A DNA stretch of 60,874 bases from Gammaproteobacteria bacterium. GTDB lineage: Bacteria; Pseudomonadota; Gammaproteobacteria; Arenicellales; JAANXG01. The stretch lies in the NCBI GenBank assembly GCA_024639325.1, contig JAHEIO010000016.1, forward strand, positions 1 to 60,874. Reading direction: 5' to 3'. The number at the start of each line of letters is the position of its first letter. Positions within the stretch are counted from its first letter, which is position 1. The notes below the pieces were generated by a model. It had not been told where the DNA came from. It made no database searches and worked only from the letters and a program-made list of their open reading frames with translations. Positions 54,653-60,874 of the stretch are shown piece by piece. The position numbers and the translations under genes are program-made.

Positions 54653-55861
54653 ATGCGGCGAGTAGTTGTCACCGGTTTGGGTATCGTTTCCAGCATCGGT
54701 AACAATAAAGCGGAAGTGACGGACAGCCTGCGCAATGCAAGATCGGGCGTACAGTTCAATCAGGAATACGCGGATATGGGTCTGCGCAGCCACGTCGAAG
54801 GCACCATCGACGTGTCCCTGCAGGAGCACATCGACCGCAGGGTGCTTAGATTCATGGGTGACGCCTCCGCATTCAACTTCATCGCGATGGAGGAAGCTGT
54901 CGCAGATGCCGGCTTCGCGCCGGATGAGATATCCGATCCCCGTATCGGGCTGATCGTGGGTTCCGGGGGCGCATCTCCGAAAAATGTGGTGCAAGCCGCG
55001 GATCTGCTGCGGCAACGGGGCGTACGCAAGGTCGGTCCTTACATGGTGACGCGAACCATGTCCAGCACGAATGCGGCCTGTATCGGCACCGCGATGAAAA
55101 TCAGGGGCATGAGTTATTCGATCAGTTCGGCCTGCGCGACCAGTGCGCACTGTATTGGGCATGCGGCGGAGCTCATTCAGTTCGGCAAGCAGGACGTGGT
55201 CTTTGCCGGGGGCGGCGAAGAGGTGCACTGGACCACCTCTGTCCTGTTCGACGCGATGGGCGCGCTGTCATCGAAGTACAACGATACGCCCGGGATCGCC
55301 TCCCGGCCTTACGACGCGGATCGGGATGGGTTTGTCATCTCCGGGGGCGGCGGAATTCTCGTCATGGAGGAGATGGAGCGTGCGGTAAAGCGAGGGGCCA
55401 GAATATATGCCGAGCTGACCGGTTATGGCGCCACATCGGACGGTGCAGACATGGTGCAACCATCCGGGGAAGGAGCGGTCCGATGCATGCGGCAGGCCAT
55501 GGGAGGCCTCGACGGACCGATCGACTATGTCAACGTCCACGGTACCAGTACGCCGGTGGGGGATATCAAGGAACTCGAGGCGCTGGCCGAGGTATTCGCA
55601 AACGGTGTACCGCGCTTCAGTTCGACCAAGTCCCTGACCGGGCACGGCCTGGGTGCCGCGGGCGTTTGCGAGGCAATTTATTCGCTGCTGATGATGGAAC
55701 GGGGTTTTATCTCGAAATCCGCAAACATTGACAACCTCGATCCGGCCGCGGAAGGGTTTCCGATAGTGCGCGAAACCACGGAGGCCGAGCTGAATTCAGT
55801 GATGTCCAACAGCTTCGGATTTGGCGGGACCAATTGCACCCTGGTGTTCAGTAAAGCGTGA
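54653..55861 (+). CDS. fabB: Beta-ketoacyl-ACP synthase I FabB
   Basis: 402 residues, elongating condensing enzyme. The catalytic triad is Cys161 ([10 protein letters not shown]), His296 ([11 protein letters not shown]) and His331 ([10 protein letters not shown]). Pairing with fabA nine bases upstream identifies it as KAS I, which extends the cis-3-decenoyl branch, rather than FabF. A strong AAGGAGG precedes the [18 protein letters not shown] closes the protein, as usual. Confidence 0.96.
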   Translation: MRRVVVTGLGIVSSIGNNKAEVTDSLRNARSGVQFNQEYADMGLRSHVEGTIDVSLQEHIDRRVLRFMGDASAFNFIAMEEAVADAGFAPDEISDPRIGLIVGSGGASPKNVVQAADLLRQRGVRKVGPYMVTRTMSSTNAACIGTAMKIRGMSYSISSACATSAHCIGHAAELIQFGKQDVVFAGGGEEVHWTTSVLFDAMGALSSKYNDTPGIASRPYDADRDGFVISGGGGILVMEEMERAVKRGARIYAELTGYGATSDGADMVQPSGEGAVRCMRQAMGGLDGPIDYVNVHGTSTPVGDIKELEALAEVFANGVPRFSSTKSLTGHGLGAAGVCEAIYSLLMMERGFISKSANIDNLDPAAEGFPIVRETTEAELNSVMSNSFGFGGTNCTLVFSKA

Positions 55862-55942
55862 CCCGAGTCGGCAGGCGCGGGTGCTTCACCGTGTCGGTCC
55901 TTAATTCCTGTTAATTCTCAGTATTAGCCGCTGCGCAAACCG

Positions 55943-56986
55943 ATGACCACGACCCAAGATCACGGCAGACCGATTATCGTCTGGTTGACGATCTGCTGCG
56001 TGCTCATATTCAGCATGATTGTGCTGGGAGGTGTGACCCGTTTGACGCACTCCGGTTTGTCCATGGTCGACTGGGATCCGATCATGGGCGTCATACCCCC
56101 ATTGACCGCGGGTGAATGGCAAGAATCATTTGCCAGGTATCAGGACTTCCCGGAGTATCAGATCGTCAACAAGGGGATGAGTCTGGGGGAATTCAAGCGC
56201 ATTTTCTATTTCGAATATGCGCACAGAGTGCTGGGCAGATCTATAGGCATCGTGTTCTTGCTGCCATTTCTGTTTTTTTTGATGTCCGGCCGGCTGGACC
56301 GAAGGTTGACCGCGCGCTTGCTGCTGCTGTTCCTGCTCGGCGGTGCGCAGGGGCTGCTGGGCTGGTACATGGTCAAGAGTGGATTGATCGATGTTCCCAG
56401 AGTGAGTGCCTACCGACTGACGGCGCACCTGATGCTGGCCGTGTTCATTCTCGGCTATATGCTGTGGCTGGTGTTTGATCTGGCGCGTCGGGCGCAGCCG
56501 GCACACATTCCTTCCGGCATCAGGCGCCACGCCTGGGTTGTGCTGACCGCCGTGGCTGTCATGATCGCCAGCGGCGGATTCGTTGCCGGAACCCGGGCGG
56601 GATTCGCATTCAATACCTATCCCAAAATGCACGACAGGTGGATCCCCGAGGGCATGTGGGCGTTGCAGCCCATTTGGGCCAACATATTCGAGAACATTGC
56701 CACTGTTCAGTTCATCCATCGCTGCGTGGCCGTTCTGGTGCTGCTTTTCATTGTGGTTCTCTGGGTGATGGCACAGCGCGCCGGCGAGGGCATCAAAAAG
56801 AGTGCTACCCTGCTGCTTCTGGCGTCGGTCCTACAGATCGCGCTGGGCATATCAACCCTGGTCTACTCGGTACCGCTGGCGATAGCGGCGGCCCATCAGG
56901 GCGGTGCTCTGATCGTGTTTGCGATCGCCCTGTTCATCTGTCATTCGGTTTCGTCCCCGCGGGCGGAAATTGACAACCGTCCATAG
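55943..56986 (+). CDS. ctaA: Heme A synthase (CtaA/COX15)
   Basis: Oxidises the C8 methyl of heme O to the formyl of heme A for aa3-type cytochrome oxidase. 347 residues with eight hydrophobic segments in two related halves. The four heme-binding histidines are His94 (FEYAHRVLGR), His162 (RLTAHLML), His259 (QFIHRCVA) and His318 (AAAHQGGA); Glu91 is also kept. RLTHSGLSMVDWDP (33-46) is the COX15-type signature. No oxidase or ctaB gene is in the window, so its partner genes lie elsewhere. Confidence 0.93.
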   Translation: MTTTQDHGRPIIVWLTICCVLIFSMIVLGGVTRLTHSGLSMVDWDPIMGVIPPLTAGEWQESFARYQDFPEYQIVNKGMSLGEFKRIFYFEYAHRVLGRSIGIVFLLPFLFFLMSGRLDRRLTARLLLLFLLGGAQGLLGWYMVKSGLIDVPRVSAYRLTAHLMLAVFILGYMLWLVFDLARRAQPAHIPSGIRRHAWVVLTAVAVMIASGGFVAGTRAGFAFNTYPKMHDRWIPEGMWALQPIWANIFENIATVQFIHRCVAVLVLLFIVVLWVMAQRAGEGIKKSATLLLLASVLQIALGISTLVYSVPLAIAAAHQGGALIVFAIALFICHSVSSPRAEIDNRP

Positions 56987-57033
56987 GTGGTCAAAGATGG
57001 GTATAAGACCGAAAAAAACCTGGAGTGGCGACG

Positions 57034-57399
57034 ATGAAACAAATGATCCTGATGGCCGCAGCACTCGGAATATTGGGTATCTCGGGTCCTGCCGCAGCGG
57101 CCAGCGAGTGGCGCTACACGGTTTCCGCCACATCCAGCGCGGCTGCCAACAGGCTGGTGGCCACGGAGCCGCCTTCCACCGAGCAGATGCAAACGGCGGC
57201 ATCTTCATCGACGGACCGTGAGCCGTATACCGGCAGCGTACCGACGAACTACATGTCCATGACAACGGTCACCGCGCAGTTCGGTGATCCTGGCAAACAG
57301 GCCCCCGCCGTTGGGCAACCACCGATTACGCGCTGGTACTACCCTCGTTACACGGTCTACTTCGAGCACGACCGGGTTATCATATCCGTGATCGACTAG
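57034..57399 (+). CDS. Small secreted protein, function unknown
   Basis: 121 residues, not confidently recognised. An N-terminal signal peptide (ILMAAALGILGISGPAAA) predicts export. The C-terminal half, QFGDPGKQAPAVG and RWYYPRYTVYFEHDRVI, resembles the strand pattern of SmpA/BamE-like domains, where a G-x-P turn precedes W-x-Y and VYFE. The resemblance is suggestive only. I chose ATG at 57034, with GGAG upstream, over GTG 57025. The stop TAG is the start of a dispersed repeat (CTAG 57396-57399). Confidence 0.7.
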   Translation: MKQMILMAAALGILGISGPAAAASEWRYTVSATSSAAANRLVATEPPSTEQMQTAASSSTDREPYTGSVPTNYMSMTTVTAQFGDPGKQAPAVGQPPITRWYYPRYTVYFEHDRVIISVID

Positions 57400-57560
57400 T
57401 CGGCATTTCTCCCCAGGATCCCGAGCGATGGCGCAGGTCAGGTGCCGATTAACGCCGGGATGGGCGCTTCCAAAACACACTATTTTTTGGGCGAATCCAT
57501 TTACTTCAATGTTTGCAATGCCCACAAAGCATCCATAGCCGCCTTGTTCCAGCATTCTGG
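57396..57560 (+). repeat. CTAG-type dispersed repeat, copy 8 (reference full-length copy)
   Basis: The best full-length copy. Terminal box CTAGTCGGCATTTCTCCCC (57396-57414). GC-rich module ATCCCGAGCGATGGCG (57418-57433) and GGTGCCGATTAACG (57441-57454). Core GGGCGCTTCCAAAACACAC (57462-57480) with its hairpin partner TTTTGGGC. Tail TCAATGTTTGCAATGC (57506-57521) and CCATAGCCGCC (57533-57543), then a decayed right box. From the core on it aligns with the reverse complement of the copy at 60722. Confidence 0.8.
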
Positions 57561-57568
57561 CCAGCAGT

Positions 57569-57598
57569 CTGACTCGTAAGGCATACTCCGTTTATAAT
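57569..57598 (+). promoter_or_regulatory. Sigma-70 promoter of the LolA-like/MMPL pair (possibly leaderless)
   Basis: CTGACT (57569-57574), an 18-bp spacer and a perfect TATAAT (57593-57598). Seven bases downstream of the -10 lies the ATG at 57605, so the predicted transcript begins at or next to the start codon. Confidence 0.6.
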
Positions 57599-57604
57599 CC
57601 CTGC

Positions 57605-58243
57605 ATGCCGCGGGAAATCGATATCGTCCAGACACTGAAGAAGTCGCTGCTCATTGCCGCATGGGTCGCAGGCTGCGTGTCCGGCATTGGACAGGCCCAG
57701 GCCCAGGAATGGACAGTCGATGCCGTGATGGACGCGTTGCGGGGACTGCAATATGCCAAAGCGAGTTTCAATGAAATTCGACATTCGACATTTCTCGTCG
57801 AACCGATAAAACTCAAAGGCAATTTCGTCTACAAAGCGCCCCGTACGTTCATAAAAGAGACTTACAAACCGTTCCCGGAGATCGTTACCGTCGACGAAAA
57901 TGGCGTCAAGATCGAACAGGAAAAGGAAGCGCAGGAAGGACAAAGTAGGACCCAGTTCATCGCCGCCGATGCGCATCCGCTGGTCAAGGGGCTGGTCGAC
58001 AGCGCCGAGGCCACGATGTCCGGTAAAAAGGAGCTGCTCGAGGCCCGTTACGATCTCGAAATCAGCGGCACCGAAGAACGGTGGACCGTCAAACTGACCC
58101 CCAAAGAAGACGCTCTGCGCAAGAAGCTCGACAGTCTGTACTTCGAAGGCAGCGGTGATTTGATCGATCGTGCGGAGATACGCGAGACCGATGGAGATTG
58201 GTCGGTCATAAACCTGGAATATCTCAAAGTCGAGAGAAATTGA
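57605..58243 (+). CDS. LolA-like periplasmic lipid/lipoprotein carrier
   Basis: 212 residues with a signal peptide (LLIAAWVAGCVSGIGQAQA) and a mature LolA-like beta-sandwich: residues such as FNEIRHSTFLVEPIKLKGNF and KAPRTFIKE match the RF.Q...l..p....G.f....P.....w pattern. It is the variant usually encoded beside an MMPL exporter rather than true LolA. The pair probably moves a lipid or lipid-linked product across the periplasm. The ATG at 57605 has no Shine-Dalgarno and sits seven bases from a -10 element, suggesting a leaderless message. A repeat copy occupies the upstream region. Confidence 0.8.
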   Translation: MPREIDIVQTLKKSLLIAAWVAGCVSGIGQAQAQEWTVDAVMDALRGLQYAKASFNEIRHSTFLVEPIKLKGNFVYKAPRTFIKETYKPFPEIVTVDENGVKIEQEKEAQEGQSRTQFIAADAHPLVKGLVDSAEATMSGKKELLEARYDLEISGTEERWTVKLTPKEDALRKKLDSLYFEGSGDLIDRAEIRETDGDWSVINLEYLKVERN

Positions 58244-58272
58244 ATACTGCACCGGCGGCGGTCCCGTAATAT

Positions 58273-60678
58273 ATGCCTGATAGATCATTGCTTGTCGGGC
58301 TGAGCGCGAGGGTGCTTCTGGCATCTGTTCTGGCCGCATCGCTTTGGGCGATCGCGACGCAGTTCAAGGTAGTTACCGATGTCGGTGTATTCCTGCCGGC
58401 CGTAACCACCTCAGCCGAGAAAATCCTGATCACGCAACTCGGCAAGGGTGCGACCTCGAAGCTGCTGTTCGTTGCCATCGCCGGTGCCGACGAGCAGTCG
58501 CTGCGCCAGGTGAATACGGCGCTGGCGGCCAGGCTGAGGGAATCCGAAAAATTTGCCCGTGTCCTCAATGGCGAGCACGACCTGAACGATGCGGACAGGG
58601 ATCTGATATTCAGGAACCGGTACCTCGTCGCTCCTTTGGACGTGGCCCGCAGGTTCAGCGTGGAAGGCCTGCGGGAATCCCTGCAGGAGCGGCTGCGGGG
58701 CCTGGCGTCTTCAACCGCACTGTTCGAGAAAAGTTTCCTTGCCAAGGACCCGGTGGGTGCTTCCAAAATATTCATCGACCAGCTCCTTGTCAGTCAAAGT
58801 GAAAGCGGTCCGCTGCGCATCGACAACGTCTGGATGTCCCGGGACCGAAAACGCAGTCTGCTGATACTGGAGATGCAGGCCGACGCGTTCAACCTGGACG
58901 GCCAGGCGGCCGCGGTGGCTGAACTCAGGGAACAGCTGGAAATGCTGGGCAAAGGCGCCCTCACGTTTTCGATAACGGGCCCCGGTGCGTTCACCGTGGA
59001 GGCGCGCGACACGATTCGTGCCGACGTGAGGCTGCTGACGATACTGGCGGTAGTGTTCGTGACCACGTTTCTCTATCTGGCATTTAGGTCACTGACTTTC
59101 CTGATGCTCGTTACCGTTCCGCTGGTTCTTGGCGTCACAGCAGCGATCGGCGCGGTGCTCCTGTTTTTCGGATCGATCCACGGTATTACCCTCGCATTTG
59201 GTGTGACCCTCACCGGCGTCGCAGTGGATTACCCGATTCACCTGGTATCGCAAATGCCGGGCACCGATTCCAAGGCCTGGGTGCATATCAAGCGCATATG
59301 GCCGACTTTGCGGCTGGGTGTAATCACCACGACCATCGCCTACGCGTCTCTTGTATTCTCCGATTTCCAGGGGCTGACACAACTGGGTTTGTTCACCGTG
59401 ACCGGATTGCTGACGGCGGCCGCCGTAACGCGATGGATTCTGCCGCATATCATCCCTGGCCGCGTCGCAATGAGCCACGGGCTGGCGCAATTGCACCAGA
59501 GTCTCGAGAAGCTGGGACGGCGGGCACCCCAGGCCCGTGTATGGATGGCAATGCTGGTGATACTGGCAACGGCCTACCTGGTCCTCGTAGATCGACCGCT
59601 GTGGGACGACCGGCTGGATTCTCTTAGCCCGATTCCGCAGGCGCTGCGTGCCGAAGACAAGAGCCTGCGCCAGGACCTTGGAATGTGGTCCGGCGCAAAA
59701 CTGATGGCGATCATTGCTCCGGATGCCGAATCGGCGCTGCGTGCGAGCGAGATCCTGATGCCGCGGCTGGACAAATTTATCGAGCAGGGGCTGCTATCGG
59801 AATATGACGCCGCGGCGCAGTATTTGCCCAGCCGAAATCTCCAGCAGCAGCGTCAATCAATGCTGCCATCCGCATCCGAATTGCGCAGCCGATTGCAGGA
59901 GGCGCTGGATGGACTTCCCTTCAAGGACGCAATCTTCGAACCCTTTATCAGTGATGTGGACGCGTCAAGGGGTGTACAACCCGTTACCCTGGACACCCTG
60001 CGCGATACCACGCTGGTGCCGCTGTTGTCGCCATTGTTGTTCGAAATGGAAGAGCAGTGGGTTGCTCCCGTTCTGCTGCACGGCGTGACCAATCCCGAGC
60101 GGATGTCAGCGCTTGCGAGCAATAGCGGTGGCGTGGAGGTCTCCTACCTGGATCTCAAACAGGCAACCAACGATATGATGCACGCCGCAATGTCCCACGT
60201 GGTGCGGCTGTTGTGCTGGGGTGCGCTGTTCATCTACCTGGTTCTCGCGATGAATTTCCGAAACCTTCTCAAGCCGCTGTACATACTGGTTCCAACCGTC
60301 GCGTCGGTGGTGGTTACCAGCGCGATTCTGATTGCGTCCGGCATTCAGTTGACGGTTTTCCACCTGGTTTCGCTTTTGCTTGTTGTCGGCCTGGGTCTCG
60401 ACTACGCGCTTTTTTTCAATCGCTTGTCACATTCCAAGGAGGAATGGGCAACAACGTTCAAAGCGCTGTGGGTATGCTGCATCACCACCGCGCTCGTATT
60501 CGGCATGCTTCTCTTGTCAAGCACCCCGCCCTTGCAGGCGGTGGGATTGACGGTATCCATCGGCGCCGGCCTGTGTCTGATTTTTGGCGCGGTGTGGTCT
60601 ACCGCGGCCCCCCGGATCAGTCGCAAAAAGAAAAAACGTCGGGCCCGCCAGCATATTGCAACAGTATCCCGGCGCTGA
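58273..60678 (+). CDS. MMPL/RND family membrane exporter
   Basis: 801 residues, two repeats of a membrane unit: one helix near 10-28, a large periplasmic domain, then five helices (about 255-400), and the same again, with the second set near 655-785. The TM4-equivalents GVTLTGVAVDYPIHL and LVVGLGLDYALFFNRLS carry the Asp-Tyr pair used for proton coupling in MMPL proteins. Relatives beside LolA-like genes export lipids or aryl polyene precursors. No such biosynthetic genes other than fabA-fabB are nearby. The stop TGA lies in repeat sequence. Confidence 0.88.
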   Translation: MPDRSLLVGLSARVLLASVLAASLWAIATQFKVVTDVGVFLPAVTTSAEKILITQLGKGATSKLLFVAIAGADEQSLRQVNTALAARLRESEKFARVLNGEHDLNDADRDLIFRNRYLVAPLDVARRFSVEGLRESLQERLRGLASSTALFEKSFLAKDPVGASKIFIDQLLVSQSESGPLRIDNVWMSRDRKRSLLILEMQADAFNLDGQAAAVAELREQLEMLGKGALTFSITGPGAFTVEARDTIRADVRLLTILAVVFVTTFLYLAFRSLTFLMLVTVPLVLGVTAAIGAVLLFFGSIHGITLAFGVTLTGVAVDYPIHLVSQMPGTDSKAWVHIKRIWPTLRLGVITTTIAYASLVFSDFQGLTQLGLFTVTGLLTAAAVTRWILPHIIPGRVAMSHGLAQLHQSLEKLGRRAPQARVWMAMLVILATAYLVLVDRPLWDDRLDSLSPIPQALRAEDKSLRQDLGMWSGAKLMAIIAPDAESALRASEILMPRLDKFIEQGLLSEYDAAAQYLPSRNLQQQRQSMLPSASELRSRLQEALDGLPFKDAIFEPFISDVDASRGVQPVTLDTLRDTTLVPLLSPLLFEMEEQWVAPVLLHGVTNPERMSALASNSGGVEVSYLDLKQATNDMMHAAMSHVVRLLCWGALFIYLVLAMNFRNLLKPLYILVPTVASVVVTSAILIASGIQLTVFHLVSLLLVVGLGLDYALFFNRLSHSKEEWATTFKALWVCCITTALVFGMLLLSSTPPLQAVGLTVSIGAGLCLIFGAVWSTAAPRISRKKKKRRARQHIATVSRR

Positions 60679-60716
60679 CTTGTTCAGCTTTGCCTGGGCT
60701 TGGACTTTATTCGGAC
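60664..60716 (+). repeat. CTAG-type dispersed repeat, copy 9 (distal fragment)
   Basis: TATCCCGGCGCTGACTTGT (60665-60683) and GGGCTTGGACTTTATTCG (60697-60714) match, in the same order, TATCCCGGCGCTGGCTGGT (60824-60842) and GGGCTTCATTCG (60860-60871) of the next copy. The first segment supplies the last codons and TGA stop of the MMPL gene. A short hairpin covaries between the two (CTGA/TCAG here, CTGG/CCAG there). Confidence 0.5.
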
Positions 60717-60721
60717 CGTAG

Positions 60722-60874
60722 CTAGTCCGCATTTCTCGCCAGGCGGCCATGGAATCTCGTCAAGCATGGCAAACATCGAGGTCTATGGATTTGTCCAAGA
60801 AACAGTGTGTCTTGGAAACGCCTATCCCGGCGCTGGCTGGTCCAGGCCCCGATGTACTTGGGCTTCATTCGATC
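60722..60874 (+). repeat. CTAG-type dispersed repeat, copy 10 (inverted, runs off the window)
   Basis: Begins CTAGTCCGCATTTCTCGCC (60722-60740), then GGCGGCCATGG and CGTCAAGCATGGCAAACATC. The core AAGAAACAGTGTGTCTTGG (60797-60815) and the 24-base segment shared exactly with folK's end (60814-60837) follow. Relative to the copy at 57396 it is inverted, so its first box corresponds to the right end of that copy. The remainder lies beyond the window. Confidence 0.8.

Noticed and set aside
1-60874. CRISPR array
   Set aside because: The dispersed repeat copies are far apart, in both orientations and of differing length, with no regular spacers and no cas genes.

Overview
This window reads as a stretch of ordinary chromosome from a GC-rich gammaproteobacterium. 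The best clue is gene order. From 17.3 to 39.2 kb it carries yggT-proC-yggS / pilT-pilU / pyrC'-pyrB-pyrR-ruvX-yqgE-tonB-gshB / pilG-pilH-pilI-pilJ-chpA, an arrangement known from Pseudomonas aeruginosa. It is unlikely to be Pseudomonas itself: pilK is missing, and a cbb-style tkt-gap-pgk-pyk-fba operon sits close by. The start of the window holds the macromolecular-synthesis operon rpsU-yqeY-dnaG-rpoD with tRNA-Ile(CAU) behind rpoD, another gammaproteobacterial hallmark. I see no prophage, plasmid, CRISPR array or complete insertion sequence. The genus is not determined.

Layout. 0-4.8 kb: tRNA and the rpsU-yqeY-dnaG-rpoD operon (minus strand). 4.9-8.6 kb: tsaD, plsY, and the pteridine/folate group folB-folK with a facing pteridine-reductase-like SDR. 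8.9-17.3 kb: a MidA-like methyltransferase, uppP, cca, a metallopeptidase lipoprotein, an NDUFA9-like reductase, pyrE, an exonuclease III and an AmpG-like permease. 17.3-21.5 kb: a bacterial dynamin-like GTPase behind yggS-proC-yggT. 21.8-39.2 kb: twitching motility ATPases, the pyrimidine operon with a catalytically dead dihydroorotase, tonB, gshB, and the Pil-Chp chemosensory array. 39.2-48.6 kb: bioA, an inositol-phosphatase-family enzyme and the central carbon operon. 48.6-53.7 kb: two small membrane proteins, an amidase and a TRAP transporter whose promoter region holds a GntR-type palindrome. 54.1-60.7 kb: fabA-fabB, heme A synthase, a small secreted protein, and a LolA-like/MMPL pair probably involved in envelope lipid transport.

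The most unusual content is not a gene. A short mosaic repeat recurs at about ten places between genes. Full-length copies are about 160 bp and have imperfect terminal inverted repeats of the form CTAGYCCGCATTTCTCRCC. It looks like a non-autonomous mobile element (MITE-like) that enters at CTAG/CTAA sequences. Several copies begin exactly on, or supply, the stop codon of the neighbouring gene (yqeY, folK, tonB, the gene at 57034, the MMPL gene). One copy is translated as the last ~17 residues of the dynamin-like protein, and one overlaps the start of the MidA-like gene. A hairpin in its core shows compensatory changes between copies. I cannot tell from sequence alone whether the family has been described before.

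All calls rest on reading motifs and gene order; no database search was possible.
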